Shown: in pieces, positions 9,489 through 19,500 of the stretch
Layout of the letters: each line of letters begins with the position of its first letter
How positions within the stretch are numbered: the stretch's first letter is position 1
Source: Shewanella subflava
Lineage (GTDB): Bacteria > Pseudomonadota > Gammaproteobacteria > Enterobacterales > Shewanellaceae
Direction of reading: 5' to 3'
Length of the DNA: 64,000 nt
NCBI RefSeq assembly: GCF_025971955.1
Contig: NZ_JAPDMX010000012.1
Coordinates: forward strand, 62,001 to 126,000
The notes under the pieces: model-generated
What the model was told of the DNA's origin: nothing
The model's database searches: none
Seen by the model: only the letters and a program-made list of their open reading frames with translations
Program-made: the position numbers and the translations under genes

Positions 9489-10360
9489 ACCCGCTCGCGT
9501 AACTCAGGGGCTTCCGCACGGGCGAGACACCATGCCTGACTCGCAATATGATGCTGTCTTAATAACAAGGCCATCTCATTCACCGTAGTGCCAGTGGTGA
9601 CAACATCATCGACTATCGCCACATGTTGGTAGGGAGAGTGAGCCCCCAAGGCTTTTAAAGGCGATTGAAAAACGTTAAGAGCAAACGCCTGATGGCAATT
9701 ATCCCGGCGCTGTTTGCCATCCAGCCCAGCTTGTGGCGTAGTGTCTTGGCAGCGGAAAATAAATTGATCATCCATAGGGATATCTAACAAATTGCTCAAT
9801 TGCCTTGCAATCAACCAAGCCTGATTAAAGCCTCGCAGGGCTAACCGATTGGCATGTAATGGCACCGGAATAATCACCTGTGGCAAATCAATCAGACCAT
9901 AGTTCGCAAGTTGTTGTATTCGATATGCTAATTGCTCTGACAAGACATTCAATGCCGCCATTTGACGTTGATATTTAATTGCACTCACCAAGTGACCAAA
10001 TCCCTGATGATAACTGCACGGGGCAATCACTTTAATAGGCAGCCTCGCCATACATTGACCGCAATACTCTTGCAGTCTTGTTAAGGGTTTAGCGCACCCT
10101 AAACACACTTCAGTCTGATACAAACCACTGACTAAACACGTTTGGCAAATGCCGGTTAACATCCTTCGTGGAAATGTCTGTTGATAGCCTTGTTGCTCAA
10201 TCCTTTGCTGGCACAGCAAGCAGCGGTTAGGTAAACTACAACGCAATTCGAAGCTGAAATGATGTAATAACTGACGCATTTTTGCCAGCAAGGGAATGGA
10301 AGAGAGACCAACATCCTTGTCATTTTCGTTGTAATTGAAACATTTATTAGCCATTTTCAC
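9485..10360 (-). CDS. ComF/GntX-family phosphoribosyltransferase-like protein
   Basis: Cytoplasmic protein of the ComF family, related to E. coli GntX, needed in some bacteria for DNA uptake or use of DNA as nutrient. It has an N-terminal double zinc ribbon (CLLC, CQTC, CLGC, CGQC pairs) and a C-terminal type I phosphoribosyltransferase fold with VPLHANRLALRGFNQ and the PRPP loop VAIVDDVVTTGTT near residue 247. The listed start is a GTG; homologues normally begin close to the zinc ribbon, so the ATG at 10279 (MRQLLHHF) is a strong alternative and neither has a clear ribosome site. It is divergent from bioH, the arrangement known from E. coli. Its enzymatic activity is not established for the family. 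Confidence 0.85.
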   Translation of the reverse strand: MKMANKCFNYNENDKDVGLSSIPLLAKMRQLLHHFSFELRCSLPNRCLLCQQRIEQQGYQQTFPRRMLTGICQTCLVSGLYQTEVCLGCAKPLTRLQEYCGQCMARLPIKVIAPCSYHQGFGHLVSAIKYQRQMAALNVLSEQLAYRIQQLANYGLIDLPQVIIPVPLHANRLALRGFNQAWLIARQLSNLLDIPMDDQFIFRCQDTTPQAGLDGKQRRDNCHQAFALNVFQSPLKALGAHSPYQHVAIVDDVVTTGTTVNEMALLLRQHHIASQAWCLARAEAPELRERV

Positions 10361-10390
10361 TATTCATTCCATTAAATAGAGGCAAAGCAT

Positions 10391-11176
10391 TTGACTCACC
10401 CAGCACTGTATATAAATACCCTAGGTGATGGCCAAGATATCGTGTTACTTCACGGTTGGGGGGTTAATGGTGCGGTATTTGAACCCTTAAAACAAGCACT
10501 CAGTCAGTATAGAGTGCATTACGTTGACTTGCCCGGTTTTGGTGACAGTCCCATGATTGAGGGTGATATTCATGACTGGGCCTCGGCACTCATTCAACAA
10601 CTGCCAAGTAACGCCATTTGGTTAGGCTGGTCCCTAGGTGGTCTTGTCGCCACTCAAATTGCGTTAAATTTTCCCGATAAAATAAAAGCCCTGATCACAG
10701 TGGCCTCATCGCCCTGTTTTATGGCGCAGACGACTGAAACGCCTCAAGCTTGGCCGGGTATTGCGTCTGAAGTGTTAGGGCAATTTTCCACTCAGTTACA
10801 TCACAACCTAACCAAAACCGTTGAACGTTTTTTAGCGATTCAGGCAATGGGCAGTGAAACCGCTAAAACCGATATCCTCAAAATAAAATCATTGGTATTG
10901 GCCAAGCCGTTACCGAGCGAGGCGAGTCTTCAACAGGGTTTAGCTATGTTAGCCGAGGTTGATTTACGATCTCAGTTAGCCAATATCACAATGCCTTGGT
11001 TAAGAGTATGGGGCAAGTTAGATGGATTAGTGCCCCGAAAAGCAATAAACATGCTGGCCAAAAATTCAAATGTGGAAGACATCATTTTAGCCAAAGCCTC
11101 ACATGCGCCGTTTATTTCGCATACCGATCAGTTTATCGAGCACATAAGTCACTGGCTGAACGCGCTTAAGCCCTAA
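10391..11176 (+). CDS. bioH: pimeloyl-ACP methyl ester carboxylesterase BioH
   Basis: Alpha/beta hydrolase that removes the methyl group from pimeloyl-ACP methyl ester, ending the BioC-BioH route to the pimeloyl moiety of biotin. The 261-residue length is normal. Visible are the oxyanion-hole HGWGVNG, the nucleophile elbow GWSLGG (Ser about 81), the acid in WGKLDGLVP and the catalytic His in ASHAPFISH. The start is TTG, supported by GAGG at 10379-10382, 8 nt before it. It is divergent from the comF-like gene and no other biotin gene is near. A generic esterase is the alternative, but motif spacing and gene neighbourhood favour BioH. Confidence 0.9.
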   Translation: MTHPALYINTLGDGQDIVLLHGWGVNGAVFEPLKQALSQYRVHYVDLPGFGDSPMIEGDIHDWASALIQQLPSNAIWLGWSLGGLVATQIALNFPDKIKALITVASSPCFMAQTTETPQAWPGIASEVLGQFSTQLHHNLTKTVERFLAIQAMGSETAKTDILKIKSLVLAKPLPSEASLQQGLAMLAEVDLRSQLANITMPWLRVWGKLDGLVPRKAINMLAKNSNVEDIILAKASHAPFISHTDQFIEHISHWLNALKP

Positions 11177-11286
11177 TATCACTTTCACAACCTGATACAA
11201 TTGACTATAATTCAAACATATTGTCGGTAACGCATCCATCTGTGGATGTTAAATTTATGCCTAAATACTGACAGAGGTGATTGACT

Positions 11287-11733
11287 ATGTTGATTAATTC
11301 TCACTACCCACAAGTACCTTTAGCAACCAGCAATGTTGCGACGGATCTTGCGCGAGTGGATAATCAACAAAAACCACCGATCATCCCGCCGCAACAACCG
11401 ACACAAAATCATCCAGAACGCGCCTATAATCCACAAAATGAGCGCGTACCCGCTTATAAAATTGTTGAGCAAAAACAGCAGCAACAACACGCTAACAATC
11501 AACAGCAAACGGCCCAACAAGCAATACCGAGTCAGCCCGTAAGAGTCATTGCTAGCAATACTCCGACAATTCAGCGCAAAGACATTCGTATTAAGCTGGC
11601 GACATCGGCACAAACAGAAACCACCACGCCAGAGAATAAAAAAGCAGCAAATCATGCCTCAACACAAGATGCTGCTTATTTCCAATTGGTACGCCAGCAT
11701 GTTAGCCAATACTATGGCCAACACAAAACCTGA
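11287..11733 (+). CDS. hypothetical Gln/Asn-rich protein
   Basis: I do not recognise this 148-residue protein. It is hydrophilic, low in complexity and rich in Gln, Asn and Pro, with Q runs in the middle (EQKQQQQHANNQQQTAQQ), no signal peptide and no membrane helix. The last 20 residues (AAYFQLVRQHVSQYYGQHKT) look like a short ordered helix and could be the conserved part. The start is set at ATG 11287 because GAGGTGA at 11274-11280 sits 9 nt before it; a TTG at 11281 in the same frame is too close to that site. It lies 110 bp after bioH and is convergent with the sulfatase gene. It is probably disordered and interacting, but no function can be assigned. Confidence 0.65.
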   Translation: MLINSHYPQVPLATSNVATDLARVDNQQKPPIIPPQQPTQNHPERAYNPQNERVPAYKIVEQKQQQQHANNQQQTAQQAIPSQPVRVIASNTPTIQRKDIRIKLATSAQTETTTPENKKAANHASTQDAAYFQLVRQHVSQYYGQHKT

Positions 11734-11795
11734 TCAGTTATCGCATCACTCACCTAGCACTAAATCACTAATCTAGGACTTAGCAGAAAACGTGG

Positions 11796-13805
11796 TTAGC
11801 GGGATTCGGTCTCAGTCACTTGCTTAGGTAAACTGAACCAGTGCTGATTATAAGCGGCACTGCCCCATAACGCCCACCCTAAGGCATTTTCTGCCTGTTG
11901 AGTATCAAGCTCTCGTGACGCTAAGGTTTCTTTGCTGAAATCATATACAAAGCTCTTTGCTGGTTGTTCAGGTTGCAAAATGGTGACATCTTTACCTTCC
12001 AAAAGCGCAAAGTTTTTATCATATTGCATCATCGCTCTACCCTGCCAATCTGAGGGTTGCTGGGTTAAATCTCGGCCCAACATAGGATAACTTCCTGATA
12101 TTCCGATCATCGATAACAAGGTTGGTGCCATATCTATTTGACTAACCACCCGAGGATCGCGCTTTGCTTCAACGCCGCCACCCAAAATTAACCCTGGAAT
12201 TCTAAAACGTGAAATAGGCACTAAGCTGGCACCACCTACACGACTGTCATGATCCGCCACCACCAAAAACAAAGTGTCGTTCCAATAATCGGATTGTTGA
12301 GCTTTCTTGAAAAACTCACCCACAGCGTAATCGGCATATTTCACCGCATTGTGCATGGTGTATTGTGGTTGTTCATATAGCTCAATACGGTTATCAGGGA
12401 ACTCATAGGGATCATGGTTACTAGAGCTAAACACTAAGCTAAAGAACGGCTTACCCTGTTTGTGCATTTCAGTAAATTCATCATGGGCTCGGAATAATAA
12501 ATCTTCATCAGAAACCCCCCAAGATGCTACAAACGTAGGATTTTTATAATCGTCTTGATCAATGATTTGGCTAAAGCCATTCCCTAAAAAGAAACTACGC
12601 ATGTTGTCAAAATGGCTTTCTCCGCCATAAATAAACTGGGTTGAATACCCCTGACGCTTCAATAATTCGGCAATAGTAAAAAAGTTCGTTTGGCTTTTAC
12701 CTAACTTCACCACGGCCCGTGCTGGGGTTGGCGTAAAGCCCGTAGTAATCGCCTCAATACCGCGGACAGAGCGCGTTCCTGTGGCATACAGATTTTCAAA
12801 AAACCAACCTTGAGTAGACAATTCATCGATACTCGGTGTTAAGGGTAATCCACCTAAACTGCCAACAAACCTTGCGCCTAAACTCTCCTGTAAGATAATC
12901 ACCAAATTTTTAGGTTTACCCTGATAAGTGGCTTGGTTAAAGGTTAGACTTGGAAACTCAGTAGAGGTGAATGCCTCGGCAGATCGGCCGCTTTGCTGGC
13001 GAATGATCTCGATTATTTTTTGCTGTTCTAACTTACCGTAGACTTTAGAAGCATCTTGCTCATTGCCCATTTGTTTAATCGCAAATGTTAATGAGTAGCT
13101 TGAATTTAACAGTAATGAATTGACCAATGGATCATCAGAAAACGCCACCAATGATGGATTTAATGGACGATGCCCCAGTGCTGAGCGCGCGCCTAAAATG
13201 GTGATACAAATAACAATCACCGCAAGCACCGGACGCCAATACCAACGAGGAAATCTAACATTACGGGTTAAATAACCAGATAAACGCCAACCGCCGTATA
13301 GCGTCACCACCGAAACCACTAGGGCTAAAAGTAGCTCTAATTTTCTTCCGGCCCACAACATCGACAACACTTCTTTAGGATAAATCAGATACTCGACATA
13401 CAAGCGGTTAGGTCTTAACCCATATTCTTGAATAAATGACGGGGTGGATATTTCGAGGAAAACAATGAGCCACAAGCCAAGTGTTAACCAAACACGTAAT
13501 AACACGGTCCACAGCTGGCCGATAACATGCTTGCCTGAAAACAAAGCTGTACCTAGCCCAGCAATGCCCAATAGCCAACATAGGGTGGCAATATCAACAC
13601 GTAAGCCTTGTAAAATAATATGCGACCAGCCTTGGGCATCATTCACTCGGTCTAATTGCCACAACGACAAACCTAGGCGGCTAACCGTGGTTACCGCTAA
13701 TATAATTAATGCAAATATCACAATAGCTTTAAAGCTATGCTGTGATTTAGGGTAACGTGCTGATTTTATATAGTCTTTATTCGACCCAAGGGAAAATACT
13801 CCCAT
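11796..13805 (-). CDS. LTA-synthase-family membrane sulfatase
   Basis: Inner-membrane protein of 669 residues, with about five N-terminal helices in the first 210 residues and a large periplasmic alkaline-phosphatase/sulfatase domain (about residues 290-600). The metal-binding and nucleophile region is visible: PKNLVIILQESLG (Glu ligand) and ATGTRSVRGIEA (Thr nucleophile), then HDPYEFPDN and VVADHDSRVGG with the C-terminal Asp-His ligands. Family members transfer phosphoglycerol or phosphoethanolamine to envelope polymers, and gammaproteobacterial homologues act on periplasmic glucans or lipids. The start has GGAG 6 nt upstream. It lies next to eptA on the same strand but with 430 bp between, so it is probably a separate transcription unit. 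The precise acceptor is unknown. Confidence 0.8.
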   Translation of the reverse strand: MGVFSLGSNKDYIKSARYPKSQHSFKAIVIFALIILAVTTVSRLGLSLWQLDRVNDAQGWSHIILQGLRVDIATLCWLLGIAGLGTALFSGKHVIGQLWTVLLRVWLTLGLWLIVFLEISTPSFIQEYGLRPNRLYVEYLIYPKEVLSMLWAGRKLELLLALVVSVVTLYGGWRLSGYLTRNVRFPRWYWRPVLAVIVICITILGARSALGHRPLNPSLVAFSDDPLVNSLLLNSSYSLTFAIKQMGNEQDASKVYGKLEQQKIIEIIRQQSGRSAEAFTSTEFPSLTFNQATYQGKPKNLVIILQESLGARFVGSLGGLPLTPSIDELSTQGWFFENLYATGTRSVRGIEAITTGFTPTPARAVVKLGKSQTNFFTIAELLKRQGYSTQFIYGGESHFDNMRSFFLGNGFSQIIDQDDYKNPTFVASWGVSDEDLLFRAHDEFTEMHKQGKPFFSLVFSSSNHDPYEFPDNRIELYEQPQYTMHNAVKYADYAVGEFFKKAQQSDYWNDTLFLVVADHDSRVGGASLVPISRFRIPGLILGGGVEAKRDPRVVSQIDMAPTLLSMIGISGSYPMLGRDLTQQPSDWQGRAMMQYDKNFALLEGKDVTILQPEQPAKSFVYDFSKETLASRELDTQQAENALGWALWGSAAYNQHWFSLPKQVTETESR

Positions 13806-14234
13806 AAATGGCTCCAGTATCTTTGTTATTATTATTGATGTATTACAACACAGGATGCGTTATGGGGATGTTATCATGGCTGTGCCTGTAATTAATATTT
13901 ATCTTGCCTCAGTCATTATCTTTTTATATTTATCAATCCATTTAATAATCTAACCTGTAATCAGACGTTAAGATTCATAATAGGTTCAAATACCTGCTAA
14001 AAAATGTCACATTTTAATAACCTCAGCGACCCGCTGTAATGATGACACTGAAAAACTAAACGTGATTTAATCAAAGTCATTTATTCTGACAATATTATCA
14101 ACATCTGCCCAACCTAAACGTTAACGACTCAGATGCTAGCCGATATGAATGTTGGAAATAGCGGCAAAGTTAGGCGATCAAAATCTGCATTTATTTGAAA
14201 AACACATCAACTTCAAACTCAGAATAATTAATCT
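13806..14234. other. intergenic stretch without a recognised gene
   Basis: About 430 bp between two minus-strand envelope genes. It must hold the promoter of the sulfatase gene and the end of the eptA transcript. I see no coding frame with a plausible start, no clear hairpin terminator and no repeat. Confidence 0.5.
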
Positions 14235-15899
14235 TTAGTCCAATTTGCACTCATGACTAATATCCAGTTGCGAATTTTTTAAATGCGTTTCAATACCATA
14301 TAAGCCTAATAATGTATGGAATAAATTATCGTGAGAATGTCCTGAACGCTGAGCTTGTTGGATAATACACTGCCGACTTAATTGCTTTGCTTGAGTATAG
14401 TTTTCAGGTAACCACATCAACCAAGGCACATGGATCTGTTCACTCGGTGCAAAAGCATAGGGAGTACCATGTAAATAAATGCCGTTTTCACCCAACGATT
14501 CACCATGGTCAGATAAATACACCAATGCAACATGGTATTGGTCTGAATATTGCTCTAATAAGGCTATGGTTTTCGCTAAAACATAATCGGTATATACCAA
14601 GGTATTGTCATAAACATTGACGATTTCTTCATCGGTACAATTTTCAATATCGCTGCGATTACAGGCTGGCGTGAATCGTTGCATCTCAGCAGGATAACGC
14701 TTGAAATAGGTGGGGCCATGGCTGCCTATCATATGTAAGGCAACCATTTGGTTACTCAAAGGCGTATCGGCTTGATTTGCTACTTTGTCACTCAAAAATG
14801 TTGATAGCTTTTGCACTAACACTTCATCAAAACAGCTCAATCCATCACAAAAAACCGGATCTTCAGACATCGAAATGTCAACTTTAGTGCCCCTAGCAGC
14901 CACCTCTTTATCACCACCATCATTTTCAAACCAGACAACATCAACCCCAGCCTGCTTCATCACATCTAATACATTATCTTGGGCGTTAGCTTGTTCACGT
15001 TTGTAATTACTGTGGTTTAAGTCTGATATCATGCAGGGCAATGAATGTGCTGTTGATGTGCCACATGAAGTAACATCATTGACCCTAATTAATCCAAGCT
15101 CTTGCGTATAGGGATTGGTATTGCGCCCATAGCCATAGTAAGCCATATTTTTTGCACGAGCTGTTTCACCTACCATTAATACAAATAAGGTAGGCTTAGT
15201 ATCGGTAAATACACCCACCTTGGCATCGGTTGCACGCGCGTTATAAGGTAAGGCTTCGGTGAAGTATTTGTTGTTTACATACTTCACCGTATTAAAAATA
15301 TGCGCCGGTATGATCATTTTATTCAAATAATGATGATTTCGGCCAACAGAGACGTAATCTTTATAAAAGAATAACACCACCCCACCCACGAGTAGCAACC
15401 CTGTTACCCCTAAAGCCATTCGACGTAAAAAGGTGTTGTTGATACTGCTAGCGGGTTTGATTTTAACGAGCCATAAAAAGCAAGTAGGCAACACACCAAA
15501 AACAAAAAAATACGCTACCGAACTGATATTGAGATACGAAAACGCTTCACCTGAATGGGTTTCAAAAATGTTCTCCATCATGGCGTAGTCAAATAACACA
15601 TTGTATTTCAAGGTGGCGTACATTGCGGCTGCGGACGTTAGCAACAAAAGCGTCATCAACGGTTTGAAGATAAAACGTGACGACAATATGCTAAAAATCA
15701 ACATAAAAAAGCCAGTTAATACAATCGCTGGCGTAAATGAAAAAAAGCCATGTCCTTCAGTCGTTAGCTGAAAAATCCGCTGATTGATAGGGAAATTGAT
15801 CACGACGGCAAAATATAATGCAGACCAAATAATCAGTGTTTCTTTGGTCACCTCAACCGAGTTCAAACAATTATAAAAACGAGATAATAATTTCAACAT
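14235..15899 (-). CDS. eptA: lipid A phosphoethanolamine transferase
   Basis: Inner-membrane enzyme that moves phosphoethanolamine from phosphatidylethanolamine to lipid A phosphates, lowering surface charge and giving polymyxin tolerance (EptA/PmrC, MCR family). It has five N-terminal helices to about residue 180 and then a periplasmic catalytic domain with LMVGETARAKNMAYYGY, the Thr nucleophile in SCGTSTAHSLPCM (about residue 280), VVWFENDGG, and the metal ligands in YLSDHGESLGENGIYLHG. The ATG at 15899 is chosen; a TTG 9 bp upstream in frame lacks a ribosome site. A PmrA/QseB-type box lies 45-61 bp before this start. All recognisable catalytic elements are intact. Confidence 0.93.
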   Translation of the reverse strand: MLKLLSRFYNCLNSVEVTKETLIIWSALYFAVVINFPINQRIFQLTTEGHGFFSFTPAIVLTGFFMLIFSILSSRFIFKPLMTLLLLTSAAAMYATLKYNVLFDYAMMENIFETHSGEAFSYLNISSVAYFFVFGVLPTCFLWLVKIKPASSINNTFLRRMALGVTGLLLVGGVVLFFYKDYVSVGRNHHYLNKMIIPAHIFNTVKYVNNKYFTEALPYNARATDAKVGVFTDTKPTLFVLMVGETARAKNMAYYGYGRNTNPYTQELGLIRVNDVTSCGTSTAHSLPCMISDLNHSNYKREQANAQDNVLDVMKQAGVDVVWFENDGGDKEVAARGTKVDISMSEDPVFCDGLSCFDEVLVQKLSTFLSDKVANQADTPLSNQMVALHMIGSHGPTYFKRYPAEMQRFTPACNRSDIENCTDEEIVNVYDNTLVYTDYVLAKTIALLEQYSDQYHVALVYLSDHGESLGENGIYLHGTPYAFAPSEQIHVPWLMWLPENYTQAKQLSRQCIIQQAQRSGHSHDNLFHTLLGLYGIETHLKNSQLDISHECKLD

Positions 15900-15938
15900 G
15901 AAACCCAAGGTTAACTATCTTGACTAGAGCATGAACAA

Positions 15939-15971
15939 ATAAACTTAAGATAAACTTAAGATAAACTGAAT
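15939..15971 (-). promoter_or_regulatory. PmrA/QseB box upstream of eptA
   Basis: CTTAAG (15944-15949), 5 nt, CTTAAG (15955-15960). This fits the PmrA box form YTTAAK-N5-YTTAAK exactly. It is part of an 11-bp tandem unit ATAAACTTAAG (15939-15949 and 15950-15960) with a third degenerate copy to 15971, so sites fall on one helix face. The near edge is 45 nt from the eptA start, and a TAGTCA -10 candidate follows 17 nt after the box on the minus strand. PmrA control of eptA/pmrC is established in Salmonella and E. coli. Confidence 0.75.
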
Positions 15972-16552
15972 GATTCAATTGGTTAGCAAGTCAGATATTT
16001 TTATTAGTTTTTAAGGCAAGTTAACACAGTGATATCAAGAAGATGCTCACTTGAATAATGAGGTGTCAAGCAACCCTTAAATTAAAACAGTAAATTGTCA
16101 TATTACCTATCACTTCAAGTATAAAGTGAATCCCATATGGATTAGATTTCCTACAAGAAGAGAAGAAAAATAACAACTATCGAATTAAATTCTTACTCAG
16201 TTTTGATAAATAGCTAAAGGTATCCTACTTTTTATAAAGTAGCCAAAACGCCTCTGATGTACCTCAACAGCAATAAACAAAAGCAAAAGCAAAATCTTGA
16301 TGATTTAAAACTAAATAACCAAAATTTGACGATGCTCAATCACATAGAAGCACAACACAGTCATGAGATCTAGATTAGCTCATGTAACAGAGCAAATTTT
16401 AAACAAAAAAATCAAGTTGAAGGTATTTGTTTGACTGGATACAAAAAAATGAAAAAAAAGAGTATATCATATTCCCATAATGCATAAAATATACACACTA
16501 AATAAATCAATACAATAATTAACTATTTTATAAATAGTCCTGTGAGTTTCCA
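15972..16552. other. AT-rich intergenic stretch
   Basis: About 580 bp of AT-rich DNA between divergent eptA and the repeat lipoprotein gene. It must hold the promoter for the latter. I see no gene I can support; one 38-codon frame at 16257-16373 has no ribosome site. No strong hairpin was noticed. Confidence 0.5.
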
Positions 16553-19500
16553 TTGAAAATTAAGCATTCATTTCATTTTATCTTAAAAAAGATGGGCCGG
16601 TATTTTATCACGCTTCCTGTGGTGATCACTCTTAGCGCATGCGGTGATGACGATGGCTTTCCGACAGCTGAAACATTTACCCCCCCAAAAGCTAGCAATC
16701 TCAGCATCGAGCCTGAAACCGTAGTCGATAGTGAACTTTCAGGTTTCTATTTATATAGCGATAACGCCAAAAGGCCAGAAGGTGACTCTGTCATTGAATG
16801 GTTCATTAATGATGAGTTCATTACCACATCTGCAACATTCACTCCTGATAAAACAGTTGAAAATGATTGGATAAAGTTTTGCATTACCCCCGTAGCCTCA
16901 TACGGTAACAATAATATTGGCGTTAAAGTCTGTAGCACAAGCTATGTTATCCAACCGAAAGTGGGTAGCGCACCAGTGGCAAGTAATGTCGCTATCGCCA
17001 CACCACTGCAACCGGGCAGCGCGACGACCGCCAGTTACAGCTACAGTGATGCTGACGCAGACTTAGAAGGTGCAAGCTTAATCCAATGGCGACTCAACGG
17101 AGTCGACAGCGGCAACGGACTGGCGTTGACATTGCCTGCAGACAGTGAAGGCAAAAGCCTCGAGTTTTGTGTCACCCCCATAGCCTTAACTGGTGAGCCG
17201 AAACAAGGTGCTCAGGTCTGTGATACACAAACCATTATCGGCAGCTATATCGCACCTGTAGCCTCCAACCTAGGAATTACGCCGCAAGCAACTCCCAACA
17301 CGCTACTATCTGGTGACTACACCTACTTTGACAATGCCTCTCGCCCAGAAGGCGTTAGCCTCTATAGTTGGCTTATCGATGGCAGCCAAGTGAGCAGCAA
17401 TAGCACTGTCACGCTCGGTGTCGATAGCGAAGGTAAATCGCTCAGCTTCTGTGTCACCCCCGTTGCCAGCTTCGGTAATAACAGCATTGGCAGCCAAGTC
17501 TGCACCACACCTGTAGTTATCCAACCGAAAGCGGGTAGCGCACCAGTGGCAAGTAATGTCGCTATCGCCACACCACTGCAACCGGGCAGCGCGACGACCG
17601 CCAGTTACAGCTACAGTGATGCTGACGCAGACTTAGAAGGTGCAAGCTTAATCCAATGGCGACTCAACGGAGTCGACAGCGGCAACGGACTGGCGTTGAC
17701 ATTGCCTGCAGACAGTGAAGGCAAAAGCCTCGAGTTTTGTGTCACCCCCATAGCCTTAACTGGTGAGCCGAAACAAGGTGCTCAGGTCTGTGATACACAA
17801 ACCATTATCGGCAGCTATATCGCACCTGTAGCCTCCAACCTAGGAATTTCGCCACAAGCAACTCCCAATGCGCTGCTCTCTGGTGACTACACCTACTTTG
17901 ACAATGCCTCTCGCCCAGAAGGCGTTAGCCTCTATAGTTGGCTTATCGATGGCGGCCAAGTGAGCAGCAATAGCACTGTCACGCTCGGTGTCGATAGCGA
18001 AGGTAAATCGCTCAGCTTCTGTGTCACCCCGATTGCCAGCTTCGGTAATAACAGCATTGGCAGCCAAGTCTGCACCACACCTGTAATTATCCAACCGAAA
18101 GCGGGTAGCGCACCAGTGGCAAGTAATGTCGCTATCGCCACACCACTGCAACCGGGCAGCGCGACGACCGCCAGTTATAGCTACAGTGATGCTGACGCAG
18201 ACCTAGAAGGTGCAAGCTTAACCCAATGGCGACTCAACGGAGTCGACAGCGGCAACGGACTGGCGTTTACATTGCCTGCAGACAGTGAAGGAAAAAGCCT
18301 CGAGTTTTGTGTCACCCCCATAGCCCTAACTGGTGAGCCGAAACAAGGTGCTCAGGTCTGTGATACACAAACCATTATCGGCAGCTATATCGCACCTGTA
18401 GCCACTAATCTCAGCTACTCCCCAGCTGCAGTGGTAGGTAGCACGCTAATCGCAAGTTATGACTACAGCGACAGTAAAAATCGTCCTGAAGGGAGCAGTT
18501 TACTTACTTGGAGAATTGATGGGGTTGATTACGCCTCAGGTGACACATTTTTAATCCCTGTATCTGAGGAGTCTAATGAACTCAGTTTCTGCATCACGCC
18601 AATTGCCAGTTTTGGCGAAAATGATACTGGATTGGAAGTCTGTACTCCGGTCGAAACTATTGCGCCAAAACTTGGTAGTGCACCCGTCGCGTCTAACCTT
18701 GTTTGGGATGCATTCCCCAAAGCGAATACATTACTCAGCGTCACGTATGATTTTAGCGATGCAGATGGTGACTTGGAAGGTGTCAGTTTATTTAGCTGGA
18801 AAATTGATAATGTCGAAGTTAGTCAAAGCATGAATTACACACCGCCAATCAATAGTGAGGGTCAATCAATTAGCTTCTGTGTGACCCCCGTAGCCGTTTC
18901 TGGTTCGCCTAAAGTGGGCAGCGAAACTTGTATCACCACAACACTGGCTGCCATATTTTTAACTGGTGAACTTAAACTCTATGAAACTCTGACCTTAGAT
19001 GTTAGAGGTTATTCAATATCCAGTGTCAGTTGGAAGTCGACCAACCCCTCAAGAAATGCGGTGCGTTCCACCGATGAAAACAGCTACACCATAGATAGAG
19101 ATGAAGTGGATGAAAGCGCCATTAACCTTATCGGCCATGATATCGAAGTTTGCGTAACCACTGTTGAAGAAGGAGAAATATGTTTATTAGCATCTTCATT
19201 CTCCGAAACCAAGGTGAACGGAGGACTGCCTATCGCCCTTGACGGTAGTAACAATATTACTCAAAGAGCTGTTGCACCTGTTGACTATATAGAGCTCACA
19301 ATTGGTGGCGTCACTAAACGCCTGCATCGCCCACTGACGATCCATGAGTCGATACGCCTCAATGCATCACTTCCCTCTGCACCACTTCATGATGGCGCGC
19401 GAAGTGAAAATGGTAGTGACGTTAAGTTTGCCCAGTATACATGGCCAAATGCCAATGCATTATGTACTGCTCGTGGCATGTCGCTTGCAGTAGAGGGAGA

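Noticed and set aside
16257..16373. 38-codon open frame (+) in the AT-rich gap before the repeat lipoprotein
   Set aside because: No ribosome site, low-complexity Lys/Gln/Asn content expected of AT-rich DNA, no supporting context.
17306..18151. Repeated antisense frames of about 70-100 codons
   Set aside because: They recur only because the 570-bp tandem repeat recurs; the sense frame is a continuous lipoprotein.
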